Assembly (NCBI RefSeq): GCF_012275445.1
Contig: NZ_JAAZQK010000014.1
Coordinates: 124,001 to 188,000, forward strand
Source of the DNA: Rhizobacter sp. SG703
GTDB lineage: Bacteria; Pseudomonadota; Gammaproteobacteria; Burkholderiales; Burkholderiaceae_C
DNA: 64,000 nucleotides
Direction: 5' to 3'
The notes under the pieces are model-generated. The model was given only the letters and a program-made list of their open reading frames with translations, ran no database searches and was not told the origin of the DNA. Positions 40,064 through 48,369 of the stretch are shown here, in pieces. Made by a program: the position numbers and the translations under genes. Each line of letters starts with the position of its first letter. Within the stretch, counting starts at the first letter, position 1.

Positions 40064-40903
40064 ATGGGCAGCCCGACCCCCACACCTCCGTTCGCCCTGG
40101 GCCTGTCGAAGGGTCGCGCCGAGCCCACCCCTGTTCAGGCCGCGCCCGACCCCGTTCGGGCTGAGCCTGTCGAAGCCCTGGCCGTCAGCGAGCTCCACGC
40201 CGGCTACGGCCGCGCCGAAGTCCTGCGCGGTCTCCACCTGCAGGCCGCCGCCGGCAGCGTCGTCACCGTGATCGGCCCGAACGGCGCCGGCAAGTCGACG
40301 CTGCTGAACGCGTTGATGGGCGTGCTGCCGTCGCGCGGTGCGATCTGCTGGCAGGGCCGGGCGGTCGACGCGCTGCCGCTCGAAGCCCGTGTCGACGCCG
40401 GCATCGCGCTGGTCCCCGAAACCCGCGCGCTGTTCGGCAGCATGCCGGTCGAAGACAACCTGCGGCTCGGCGCCTGGCGGCTGCGGCAGCGCGGGCCGCG
40501 GGCCGCGCTGCAGGCGATGGAGCGCGTCTACGCGCTGTTCCCGCGCCTGCACGAGCGGCGTGCGCAGCTCGCCGGCACGCTGTCGGGCGGCGAGCGGCAG
40601 ATGCTGGCGGTCGGCCGCGCGCTGATGGGCGAGCCGTCGCTGCTGATGCTCGACGAGCCGAGCCTCGGCCTCGCGCCGCTGGTGGTGCGCGAGATCTTCC
40701 GCACCATCGCTGCGTTGCGCGCGACCGGCGTGACGATCCTGCTGGTCGAACAGAACGCGCGCGCGGCGCTGGAGGTGGCCGACCACGCCTATGTGCTGGA
40801 GATGGGCGAGATCGTGCTGCAAGGCCCGGCGGCAGCGCTGGCGCGCGATGCCCGCGTGATCGACACCTACATCGGCGCGGCGCGTTCCGCCGCGCCGGGC
40901 TGA
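40064..40903 (+). CDS. ABC transporter ATPase LivF-like (system 2), with REP-encoded N-terminal extension
   Basis: A 279-residue LivF-type ATPase with Walker [17 protein letters not shown], signature TLSGGERQMLAVGRALM and Walker B LLMLDEPSLGLAP. Its first 40 or so residues (with FALGLSKGRAEP and PVRAEPVEA) are not family sequence; they are the translation of two REP-like DNA repeats. The conserved domain begins at AVSELHAGYG. It follows the fusion gene after two bases. Confidence 0.87.
   Translation: MGSPTPTPPFALGLSKGRAEPTPVQAAPDPVRAEPVEALAVSELHAGYGRAEVLRGLHLQAAAGSVVTVIGPNGAGKSTLLNALMGVLPSRGAICWQGRAVDALPLEARVDAGIALVPETRALFGSMPVEDNLRLGAWRLRQRGPRAALQAMERVYALFPRLHERRAQLAGTLSGGERQMLAVGRALMGEPSLLMLDEPSLGLAPLVVREIFRTIAALRATGVTILLVEQNARAALEVADHAYVLEMGEIVLQGPAAALARDARVIDTYIGAARSAAPG
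40088..40112 (+). repeat. REP-like palindromic repeat, copy 1, inside a coding region
   Basis: The 25-base unit contains TTCGCCCTGGG and CCTGTCGAAGG; its ends TTCG/CGAA and inner GGC/GCC make it an imperfect palindrome. It matches copy 2, 64 bases downstream in the same orientation. Both are translated within the 5' end of the LivF-like gene. Confidence 0.75.
40152..40176 (+). repeat. REP-like palindromic repeat, copy 2, inside a coding region
   Basis: The unit contains TTCGGGCTGAG and CCTGTCGAAGC, differing from copy 1 mainly in the centre. The 64-base offset is not a multiple of three, so the two copies are read in different frames, giving FALGLSKG and PVRAEPVEA respectively. Confidence 0.75.
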
Positions 40904-40905
40904 CC

Positions 40906-41343
40906 GTGGACGCGCTCGACAGCTCGCGCCTGGAGCACCTGGTCGGCTATGCCGCGACCCGCGCATCGGTGCAGCTGAAGCGCTCGTTCGTGCGCCACCT
41001 GGGGCCGCTGTCGTTGAAGGCCGTCGAGTTCTCGATCCTGGTGCTGGTCGCGGCCAACGAGCGGGTGAACCAGAAGCAGCTCGGCCAGGCGCTCGACGTC
41101 TCGCCGCCGAACATGGCGGTCACGCTGGACCGCATGGTCGAGCGCGGCTGGGTGCTGCGCGAGCGCTGCAGCGACGACCGGCGCTCGCAGCGCATCGCGC
41201 TGACGCCGGCCGGCCGGACGCTCGCGGCGCGCGCCGAGAAGATCGCCGCGACGATGGAGGACGAGGCGCTGGCCGCGTTGTCGCCGCGCGAACGCGCGAC
41301 GCTGATCAGGCTGCTGATGCGCGTCGCGGCCGGCACCGGCTAG
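40906..41343 (+). CDS. MarR-family transcriptional regulator
   Basis: A 145-residue winged-helix regulator, GTG start. The recognition region NQKQLGQALDVSPPNMAVTLDRMVERGWVLR and the wing CSDDRRSQRIALTPAGR are typical MarR. It is two bases after the system 2 ATPase and last in the operon. MarR proteins (CouR, FerR, HcaR types) control hydroxycinnamate operons by sensing CoA thioesters; that is a likely role here. Confidence 0.88.
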   Translation: MDALDSSRLEHLVGYAATRASVQLKRSFVRHLGPLSLKAVEFSILVLVAANERVNQKQLGQALDVSPPNMAVTLDRMVERGWVLRERCSDDRRSQRIALTPAGRTLAARAEKIAATMEDEALAALSPRERATLIRLLMRVAAGTG

Positions 41344-42899
41344 AGCGGCTGCAAATCCGGCCCGCGCAGGTTGACCAGCAAGGCCCGGCCGTTCTCGTCG
41401 ACGCGAAACTCGCCGAAGCGCGCGCCCGACCAGCGCTGCGCTTCGCCTTCGCGGAAGAACCATGCGTCGGTGACAAGGATCCAGAAGCTGTTCTTCGGCG
41501 TCAGCTCGATGCGCAGTTCATCGGCCGCGAGCGGCGCGCCGTCGTCCAGCCGCAGCAGCGTCAGCACGCCGCGCGCGTCGCGCCGGGCGACAGCGTGCGG
41601 GCGTTGCGCACGCAGCAGTTCGCCGTCGAAGTGCCGCTGCAGCTCGGACGGCATGCGGAAGTTCAGCCGCATGTAGTCACCCTGCACCAGCGAGCGCGGG
41701 TCGGCCGGCGCGAGTTCGACGAACACCGGCTGGCCGTGCGCGATCAGCGCTTCCTTCTGCCAGATGCCGAGGTTGGCGACCAGCAGCACCGCGGCTGCGC
41801 TGGCCGCGATGGCCGCCCGCTGGCGCAGCGTGTTCGGCACGGCCGCCGGTGCGGCGTGACCGGCCTGCGCCGGCCGGCGGGCGCCCCAGCGCGCCAGCAG
41901 CGCGAGCACCGCGCCCGCGGCGACCAGCAGCAGCGCCTTGTGTGCGAGCGGCCAGGCCAGCTGGTAGTAGAACGCGCCGATGATCCAGGCCGCGGCGAGG
42001 CCGGCCGCGGCGGCCAGCCGCCAGCGCCGCGTCGTCACGCACAGTGCGAGCGCCAGCAGCACCGCGCCGAGCGTCGGCATCAGCCCCGCCAGCAACGCGA
42101 GCACCGCGGCCACGCCGGCCAGCCACGGCTGACGCAGGCCCGGCCAGCGCCGCGCGGCCCACAGCGCGCCGGCGACCGCCAGCGCGAGCGAAGCCGCCTG
42201 TTGCAGCACGCTCGTCCAGCGCAGCCCGTGGCCGTCGATCTCGCGGGCGATGTCGGCGGCGACGCCGTTGAAGTTCGCGCCGACCAGGAAAGTCATGCCG
42301 GCCCACCACGCGAGGCCGCACAGCGTCGCGAGCAGCCAGCCGGCGCTGACCGGTTCGACGACGGCGGCATGCTCCGGCGCGATGCGCCGCACCAGCCCGT
42401 GGGCCACCAGCCAGGCCGCGACGCAGCCGTGCCACGCCAGCCAGAACGCGCCGAGCCGCATCGCATGCGAACCGCGCCACGGGTCGATGGCCAGCGCGAG
42501 CGCCAGCATCGCAGCCGCCAGCGCGCCGAGCAGTGCGCGCAGCCAGTCGGCCTGCACCAGCACCGCGACGGCCAGCGCCACCATGCCGAGCGTGCCGAAG
42601 GCCAGCGCGTCCGGCAGGTCGCGGAACAGCCCGAACGCAAGCGCGCCGCCGCCGACGATCAGCCCCGGCACCGCCAGTTGCTCGACGAACAGCGGCACCT
42701 GGCGCGCATGCAGCACCACCACCGAGCCGGCCAGCACCAGCAGCCCGACGGCATACGGCCCGGCTCCGCGCGTGAGCGTGTCGCCCAGCAGCAGGCCGAC
42801 GACGACGATCAGCGGCACGGCGGCGAACCAGGCGCCGAGGCCGGTCAGCAGCACCACCGGCCAGGGGCGGACGTCCTGCGGCGTCAACGGGGCGTTCAT
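41340..42899 (-). CDS. Membrane protein with DUF4401-like and GDYXXLXY domains
   Basis: A 519-residue protein. About 12 hydrophobic segments (residues 1-340) resemble DUF4401. A soluble C-terminal domain contains the GDYXXLXY-type motif VQGDYMRLNF and ELTPKNSFWILVTDAWFFREGEAQRW. These two are usually separate neighbouring genes; here they form one chain. It overlaps the DUF2157 gene by four bases and the convergent MarR gene by four. Function unknown. Confidence 0.78.
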   Translation of the reverse strand: MNAPLTPQDVRPWPVVLLTGLGAWFAAVPLIVVVGLLLGDTLTRGAGPYAVGLLVLAGSVVVLHARQVPLFVEQLAVPGLIVGGGALAFGLFRDLPDALAFGTLGMVALAVAVLVQADWLRALLGALAAAMLALALAIDPWRGSHAMRLGAFWLAWHGCVAAWLVAHGLVRRIAPEHAAVVEPVSAGWLLATLCGLAWWAGMTFLVGANFNGVAADIAREIDGHGLRWTSVLQQAASLALAVAGALWAARRWPGLRQPWLAGVAAVLALLAGLMPTLGAVLLALALCVTTRRWRLAAAAGLAAAWIIGAFYYQLAWPLAHKALLLVAAGAVLALLARWGARRPAQAGHAAPAAVPNTLRQRAAIAASAAAVLLVANLGIWQKEALIAHGQPVFVELAPADPRSLVQGDYMRLNFRMPSELQRHFDGELLRAQRPHAVARRDARGVLTLLRLDDGAPLAADELRIELTPKNSFWILVTDAWFFREGEAQRWSGARFGEFRVDENGRALLVNLRGPDLQPL

Positions 42900-43795
42900 G
42901 CGGCGACTCCGGTGCGCGCCTGGCGGCGCGCCAGGCGCATCACGCCCGACACGCTGGCGGCCAGCAGCCCGGCGGCCGACAAGCCCAGCGTCGTCAACCG
43001 GCCGATCTCGTCGCCGGATCCGTGGCGATCGAACAGCAGGTGCGCGAGCCCGGCGAGCAGCAGCGCGTTCAAGCCGAGTGCGACCGCGCTCAGCCCGTAG
43101 ATGTCGAAGCTGCGGGCGTTGGCCAGCGCCACCGCCGCAAGGCCCAGCACCGCCAGCGCGAGCGCGTAGTGCGCACCGCTGCGGTCGGAGAACACTGCGG
43201 TCGAGCCGCTGACGCAGATCATCACGACGGCCAGCGTGACCGCGGTGCGTTCGCCCCACAGGCCGCCGCCGGTGAAGCGGTGCCACGCCGGATGCAGCGC
43301 GACCACCAGCGCGAGCGCCATGCTCCAGCCGACCAGGTGGGCCGGCAGGTCCTGCGGATCGGTGCGCCAGCGGTGGCCGGTGTGCGCGACGATCCACAGC
43401 GAGACCGCGCTCATCGCGACCAGCGCGAACGGGGCCCACAGCACGTCGCTGCGCACGCCCAGGCACAGCGGCAGCGCGAGCGCGGCCCACAGCGAGAACA
43501 GCTGCCACGGGTCGGCACCGGTCTGGTAGGTCTGGCCGAAGAACGCGAACAGCCCGCCGATCGCCAGCAGTGCCAGCAGCCCGAGCGGTGCGCGCAATGC
43601 CGGCCGCCACAGCGCGCCGGTGCACATCGCGGCCACGCAGCCCTGCAGCAACGCGAAACGCCCGGCGCGGCCGAGCGTGTCCCAGTTGGCGGCGATCCAG
43701 AAGATCAGCCCGAGGCCGCCGAGCGCCGCGGCCAGCACCGCAATGCCCAGCGGCAGGCGCTGCGAGAGCGCGGGGGGTTCGTCGTGCAGGTCCAT
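42896..43795 (-). CDS. DUF2157-type membrane protein
   Basis: A 299-residue protein with about nine membrane segments. The segment GGLGLIFWIAANWDTLGRAGRFALLQG is typical of DUF2157 N-termini, and FFGQTYQTGADPWQLFSLWAAL supports it. It is the upstream gene of a two-gene unit with the DUF4401/GDYXXLXY protein. Function unknown. Confidence 0.8.
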   Translation of the reverse strand: MDLHDEPPALSQRLPLGIAVLAAALGGLGLIFWIAANWDTLGRAGRFALLQGCVAAMCTGALWRPALRAPLGLLALLAIGGLFAFFGQTYQTGADPWQLFSLWAALALPLCLGVRSDVLWAPFALVAMSAVSLWIVAHTGHRWRTDPQDLPAHLVGWSMALALVVALHPAWHRFTGGGLWGERTAVTLAVVMICVSGSTAVFSDRSGAHYALALAVLGLAAVALANARSFDIYGLSAVALGLNALLLAGLAHLLFDRHGSGDEIGRLTTLGLSAAGLLAASVSGVMRLARRQARTGVAA

Positions 43796-43912
43796 GGCTC
43801 CTCCGGTGGTGGGCGCGATGGTAGCGATGCACGGTGCCGTGCGGCGGGCCGCAGGGGCCGCAGTGCCGGCTGCGGCTACCGCCGGGCGCGCGGGCCGGTA
43901 CCGCGCGGCGCG

Positions 43913-44386
43913 TCAGTCCGGCGACGCCAGGTTGTCCGTCACCCGCTGCAGCAGCGCCTGCAACTGCCGCTGCTCGGCCGCGCTGAAGCCCGACACCGCG
44001 CGCGCCGTCAGCTTGCGCGCCTGCAGCTGCAGCGTGCGCAGCACCGCCTGGCCGTCGGCCGTCAGCGACAGCACGACGCTGCGCCGGTCGGCCGCGTCGG
44101 CCTGCGCATCGAGCAGGCCGCGTTCGCGCAGGCCCTTGATCAGCCGCGCCAGCTGCGCCTTGTCGCGTCCGCTGTGCTGCGCCAGCTCGCTCTGCGTCGC
44201 GCCCGGGTGGCGGCCGAAGTAGCCGAGCACCTTGCTCTCCATGTGCGTGATGTCGTGCGGCCCGTCGCGCAGCACCTGGTACTGCTGGCCGCGGTACTGG
44301 TGCATCACCGTGTGGATCAGCTCCAGCACGTCGTCTTCCACGCGGGCTTTGCCCTGATGGTTGACATTGTCATCTTGTTTGCCCAT
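43913..44386 (-). CDS. MarR/PadR-type winged-helix regulator
   Basis: A 157-residue regulator with a MarR fold: TQSELAQHSGRDKAQLARLIKGLRERGLL is the recognition segment and DAADRRSVVLSLTADGQAVLR the wing. It is divergent from the siderophore-interacting protein gene with a 39-base gap, suggesting it controls that gene. Inverted repeats around the gap (listed separately) support this. Confidence 0.85.
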   Translation of the reverse strand: MGKQDDNVNHQGKARVEDDVLELIHTVMHQYRGQQYQVLRDGPHDITHMESKVLGYFGRHPGATQSELAQHSGRDKAQLARLIKGLRERGLLDAQADAADRRSVVLSLTADGQAVLRTLQLQARKLTARAVSGFSAAEQRQLQALLQRVTDNLASPD

Positions 44387-44405
44387 GATGGGGGATATTG
44401 TCAAC
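44360..44405. promoter_or_regulatory. Operator candidate between the MarR and siderophore-interacting genes
   Basis: TGACA-T-TGTCA at 44362-44372 is a perfect 11-base palindrome. GTTGACA at 44360-44366 is mirrored by TGTCAAC at 44399-44405. The first lies within the MarR 5' coding region, the second in the gap. Palindromes of this size are typical MarR-family sites. Confidence 0.45.
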
Positions 44406-44425
44406 CATTTCGGAAGCGGATTCCC

Positions 44426-45160
44426 ATGACGGCAGAAGCATCCACCCGGCGCGTGCAGCGCGTCCAGCACGAGATCCGGCGGCGCGAGCTGCGCGTGGTG
44501 CGCGTCGAGGCCACCAGCCCCGGCTTCCGGCGCATCGTGGTGGCCGGCGCGCCGATGGCCGGCTTCGTCAGCGCGTCGTTCGACGACCATGTGAAGCTCT
44601 TCATCGACAGCGGCGGCGGCGAGCCGGTGCGCCGCGACTACACGCCGCGCCGCCACGATGCCGCGGCGGGCGAACTGACGCTGGATTTCGCGCTGCACGA
44701 CGGTGGCCCGGCCTCCGATTGGGCGGCGCGTGCGAAGCCCGGCGATGCGCTGACGGTGGCCGGCCCGCGCGGCTCGTTCATCATTCCGCTCGACTACGAC
44801 TGGCACCTGCTGGTCGGCGATGCGAGCGCGTTGCCGGCGATCGAGCGCCGGCTCGAGGAACTGCCGGCCGGCACGCGCGCGATCGTGCTGCTGCAGCTCG
44901 ACGCCGTCGACCGCCGGCCGCTGGCGAGCGCGGCCGAGCTGCAGGTGCAGCACGTCGACAGCGACGACGCGCTGATCGCCGCGGCGCGTGCGCTGGCGCT
45001 GCCGCCCGGCGACGGCTATGCCTGGTGCGCCGGCGAAGCCGCGGCGATGGCCAGGCTGCGCCGCGTGCTGGTCGACGAGAAGGGCCACGACCGCCACGCG
45101 ATCCGCGCGGCCGCCTACTGGAAGCGCGGCGCGATCGCGCACCACGAACATCTCGACTGA
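44426..45160 (+). CDS. Siderophore-interacting protein, FAD-binding (ferric-chelate reductase family)
   Basis: A 244-residue flavin reductase-like protein of the ViuB/SIP family. RDYTPRRHD is the FAD-binding motif, GPRGSFIIPLD follows, and DWHLLVGDASALPAIERRLEELPAG is characteristic. It would reduce Fe(III)-siderophores in the cytoplasm. It is divergent from the MarR gene and followed by an O-methyltransferase after 10 bases. Confidence 0.88.
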   Translation: MTAEASTRRVQRVQHEIRRRELRVVRVEATSPGFRRIVVAGAPMAGFVSASFDDHVKLFIDSGGGEPVRRDYTPRRHDAAAGELTLDFALHDGGPASDWAARAKPGDALTVAGPRGSFIIPLDYDWHLLVGDASALPAIERRLEELPAGTRAIVLLQLDAVDRRPLASAAELQVQHVDSDDALIAAARALALPPGDGYAWCAGEAAAMARLRRVLVDEKGHDRHAIRAAAYWKRGAIAHHEHLD

Positions 45161-45170
45161 AGGAGACGCC

Positions 45171-45833
45171 ATGTCAAACCGGACCTTGCCGCTCGACGAG
45201 CACCTGCTCGACTACCTCATCGCGCATTCGGTGCGCGAGCACCCGGCGCAGGCCGCGCTGCGCGATGCGACACGCAGGCACCCGCACGGGTCGATGCAGA
45301 TCTCGCCCGAGCAGGGGCAGTTCATGTCGCTGCTGGTGCGGCTGATCGGCGCGCGCCGCGCGATCGAAGTCGGCGTGTTCACCGGCTACAGCGCGCTGAC
45401 GGTGGCGCTGGCGCTGCCCGACGACGGCCGGCTGCTCGCCTGCGACATCAGCGACGACTACACCCGCGTCGGCCGGCCGTTCTGGCAGCAGGCGGGTGTC
45501 GCGCACAAGATCGAACTGCAGATCGCGCCGGCGCTGCAGACGCTGGAGGCGCGCCTCGCGGCGGGCGAGGCGGGGCAGTACGACTTCGCGTTCATCGATG
45601 CCGACAAGCGCAGCTACGACGGCTATGTCGAGCGCTGCCTGCAGCTGCTGCGCCCGGGCGGGCTGGTCGCGATCGACAACGTGCTGTGGGGCGGCGAGGT
45701 CGCGCAGCCGGCCGCGGCCGGCACCGACACCGCGGCGCTGCAGGCGCTCAACGAGAAGCTGCACCGCGACGAGCGGGTCGATGTGTCGATGCTGCCGATC
45801 GGCGATGGGCTGACGCTGGCGCGCAAGCGCTGA
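45171..45833 (+). CDS. SAM-dependent O-methyltransferase (caffeoyl-CoA OMT family)
   Basis: A 220-residue class I methyltransferase. The SAM-binding loop is EVGVFTGYSALTVALALP; metal and substrate residues are seen in FIDADKRSYDGYVER and GGLVAIDNVLWGGEV. The family methylates catechols with a divalent metal. GGAGA is placed ahead of its ATG. A role with catechol siderophores or aromatic intermediates is possible; substrate unknown. Confidence 0.87.
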   Translation: MSNRTLPLDEHLLDYLIAHSVREHPAQAALRDATRRHPHGSMQISPEQGQFMSLLVRLIGARRAIEVGVFTGYSALTVALALPDDGRLLACDISDDYTRVGRPFWQQAGVAHKIELQIAPALQTLEARLAAGEAGQYDFAFIDADKRSYDGYVERCLQLLRPGGLVAIDNVLWGGEVAQPAAAGTDTAALQALNEKLHRDERVDVSMLPIGDGLTLARKR

Positions 45834-45850
45834 GGCGGGCCGAGCGCCGG

Positions 45851-45884
45851 GCCGCCCCAAGCCGGCCCGCATCCCCTCGGGGGA
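45851..45884. repeat. Dispersed intergenic repeat, copy 1 (CCAAGCCGGCCCGC / CCCCTCGGGGG)
   Basis: A segment with CCCCAAGCCGGCCCGC followed by ATCCCCTCGGGGGA lies between two convergent genes. The same arrangement occurs inverted at 53871-53907. The CCCCTCGGGG part can form a small hairpin. It looks like an interspersed repeat family of this genome. Confidence 0.55.
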
Positions 45885-45915
45885 TCGGCCGACGTACCCG
45901 TCGACCGAGGGGTCG

Positions 45916-47025
45916 TCATCCTCCCCACACTTCCCCGGCCGTCTCCACCACCAACCTGAGCTTCGCCCGCTGCGCCTCCACCGCGATGTCGTTGCCGTGC
46001 ACCGTGCTGCTGAAGCCGCATTGCGGCGACAGGCACAGCTGCTCCAGCGGCACGTACTTCGCGGCCTCGTCGATGCGGCGCTTCAGGTCGTCCTTCGACT
46101 CCAGCTCGCCGAGCTTGGTCGTCACCAGCCCGAGCACCACCGTCTTGCCCTTCGGCAGGAAGCGCAGCGGCCGGAAGTCGCCGCTGCGGGCGTCGTCGTA
46201 CTCGAGGAAGTACGCATCGACGTCCATCTCCGACAGCAGCGCCTGCGCCACCGGCTCGTAGCCGCCCTGCGCGGCCCAGGTGCTCTTGAAGTTGCCGCGG
46301 CACAGGTGCACCGCGAGCGTCATGCCGGGCGGCTTCTGCGCCACCACGCGGTTGATGAAGCCGGCGTAGCGGTGCGGCAGCTCGTCGGGGTCGTCGCGGC
46401 GCTGGCGGGCCGCCTCGCGCATCTTGTCGTCGCACAGGTAGGCGAGGTTGGTGTCGTCCATCTGCACGTAGGTCGCGCCGGCCGCGGCCAGCGAGCGCAG
46501 CTCGTCGCCATAGGCGTTCGCGACGTCCTGGTAGAACGGCTCCAGGTCCGGGTAGTGCTCGCGGCTGATGCCGGCCCGGCCGCCGCGGAAGTGCAGCATC
46601 GTCGGCGACGGGATCGTCACCTTCGGCGTGCGCCGCGTCTGCGACTTCAGGTACTCGAAGTCGGCGCGCTGGATGTCCTTCACGTGGCGCACCTTGTCGA
46701 TCACGCGCATCACCGGCGGCGCGAGTTCCTCCGTGCCGTCCGGCTTCTTCACCAGCACCGGGATGTCGGTCTTCACGCCGCCGAGCTGCTCCAGGAAATC
46801 GATGTGGAAGTAGGTGCGCCGGAACTCGCCGTCGGTGATGCTCTGCAGCCCGACGTCCTCCTGGAAGCGGACGATCTCGGTGATCGCGCGGTCTTCCACC
46901 GCGCGCAGTTCGGCCGCGTTGATCTCCTTCAGCCGGAAGCGCTCGCGCGCGTCGAGCAGGTACTTCGGTCGCAGGAAACTGCCGACGTGGTCGGCCCGAA
47001 AAGGCGCTGCGGATCGTTGGGTCAT
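45916..47025 (-). CDS. MetE-like (cobalamin-independent methionine synthase C-terminal) protein
   Basis: A 369-residue protein equivalent to the C-terminal catalytic half of MetE, like YxjG/YxjH of Bacillus. The zinc-ligand set is visible: His and Cys in AVHLCRGN, Glu in YFLEYDD, and Cys336 in LSPQCGFSS. The N-terminus has RADHVGSFLRP. It lacks the MetE N-terminal folate-binding domain, so methyl donor and acceptor are uncertain; these short forms often act on alternative methyl donors. Confidence 0.85.
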   Translation of the reverse strand: MTQRSAAPFRADHVGSFLRPKYLLDARERFRLKEINAAELRAVEDRAITEIVRFQEDVGLQSITDGEFRRTYFHIDFLEQLGGVKTDIPVLVKKPDGTEELAPPVMRVIDKVRHVKDIQRADFEYLKSQTRRTPKVTIPSPTMLHFRGGRAGISREHYPDLEPFYQDVANAYGDELRSLAAAGATYVQMDDTNLAYLCDDKMREAARQRRDDPDELPHRYAGFINRVVAQKPPGMTLAVHLCRGNFKSTWAAQGGYEPVAQALLSEMDVDAYFLEYDDARSGDFRPLRFLPKGKTVVLGLVTTKLGELESKDDLKRRIDEAAKYVPLEQLCLSPQCGFSSTVHGNDIAVEAQRAKLRLVVETAGEVWGG

Positions 47026-47081
47026 GTGGGTCTCCTGTGAGGGTTCACCGCGATGCGCGACGCCCCTGTTTCTGCTGCAAT

Positions 47082-47096
47082 GTTCTTATATAGAAC
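47082..47096. promoter_or_regulatory. Palindrome upstream of the third liv operon
   Basis: GTTCT-TATAT-AGAAC is a perfect 5-base-arm inverted repeat with an AT-rich centre, about 87 bases before the binding-protein gene and 57 bases beyond the divergent MetE-like start. A second perfect palindrome, ATGCTAGCAT, lies at 47120-47129. Either could be a regulator site. Confidence 0.4.
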
Positions 47097-47182
47097 GTGG
47101 GTGCTGTATGCGAACCGGAATGCTAGCATCCGCCCCAGGATCCGCTGCATCATCCACCGCCTTCCCCTCCGGAGACAAACGC

Positions 47183-48367
47183 ATGCACAAGCGCACCGTC
47201 CTGCGGCACCTCGCTGCGGCGGGGCTGGCCTCGAGCCTGCCCCTGGTTTTCACGCCGGCCGCCGTGGCCCAGGCCAGGCCGTTCAAGATCGGCTTCATCC
47301 TCCCGATGACGGGGCAGTCGGCCTCCACCGGCCGGCAGATCGAAGCCGCCGCGAAGCTGTACCTGGCGCAGAACGGCGCGACGGTGGCGGGCCGCAAGAT
47401 CGAGCTGATCGTCAAGGACGACGGCGGCGTGGCCGACGCGACCCGCCGCATCGCGCAGGAGCTGGTCGTCAGCGACAAGGTCGACGTGCTGGCCGGCTTC
47501 GGGCTGACGCCGCTGGCGCTGGCGACCGCACCGATCGCGACGCAGAGCAAGACGCCGATGGTCGTGACGGCCGCCGCGACGTCGATCGTCACCGAGCAGT
47601 CGCCGTACATCGTGCGCACCAGCTTCACGCTGCCGCAGGTCACGCTGGGCATCGCGGAATGGGCGAGCAAGAACCAGATCAAGCGGGCGGTCACGATGGT
47701 GGCCGACTACGCGCCCGGCATCGATGCCGAGAAGACCTTCAAGGACCGCTTCAAGCTGAACGGCGGCGAGATCGTCACCGAGATCCGCTCGCCGCTGCGC
47801 AACCCCGACTTCGCGCCCTTCCTGCAGAAGGTGCGCGACGCGAATCCCGATGCGGTGTTCGTGTTCCTGCCGTCCGGCCAGGGTGCGGCCTTCATGAAGC
47901 AGTTCGCCGAGCGCGGGCTCGACAAATCCGGCATCCGGCTGATCTGCACCGGCGACGTGACCGATGACGACCAGCTGAACGACATGGGCGACGTCGCGCT
48001 GAACATCGTCAGCTCGCACCACTACTCGGCCTCGCACCCGTCGGCGGTCAACAAGAAGTTCGTCGAAGCCTTCCAGGCGGCCAACAAGTTCCGCCCCAAC
48101 TTCATGGCGGTGGCCGGCTACGACGGCATGCGCGTGATCGTGAAGGCGCTCGAGGCGACCAAGGGCGCGGGCGGCGGCGATGCGCTGCTGGCCGCGATGA
48201 AGGGCCAGGTGTTCGAGAGCCCGCGCGGGCCGGTGCTGATCGACGCGCAGACGCGCGACATCGTGCAGGACGTCTACATCCGCCGCGTCGCCCGCGTGAA
48301 CGGCCAGCTGTACAACGAGGAGTTCGAGGTGCAGAAGGCGGTGAAGGATCCGAACAAGACGAAGTAG
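47183..48367 (+). CDS. ABC transporter substrate-binding protein (system 3)
   Basis: A 394-residue periplasmic binding protein. The signal region contains HKRTVLRHLAAAGLASSLPLVF with cleavage near AVA-QA; the fold begins FKIGFILPMTGQSASTGRQIEAAAK. The start at 47183 has CGGAG upstream. It is the first gene of a five-gene Liv-type transporter adjacent to the pobA/pca genes. Ligand unknown; an aromatic acid or amino acid are both possible. Confidence 0.88.
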   Translation: MHKRTVLRHLAAAGLASSLPLVFTPAAVAQARPFKIGFILPMTGQSASTGRQIEAAAKLYLAQNGATVAGRKIELIVKDDGGVADATRRIAQELVVSDKVDVLAGFGLTPLALATAPIATQSKTPMVVTAAATSIVTEQSPYIVRTSFTLPQVTLGIAEWASKNQIKRAVTMVADYAPGIDAEKTFKDRFKLNGGEIVTEIRSPLRNPDFAPFLQKVRDANPDAVFVFLPSGQGAAFMKQFAERGLDKSGIRLICTGDVTDDDQLNDMGDVALNIVSSHHYSASHPSAVNKKFVEAFQAANKFRPNFMAVAGYDGMRVIVKALEATKGAGGGDALLAAMKGQVFESPRGPVLIDAQTRDIVQDVYIRRVARVNGQLYNEEFEVQKAVKDPNKTK

Positions 48368-48369
48368 GC

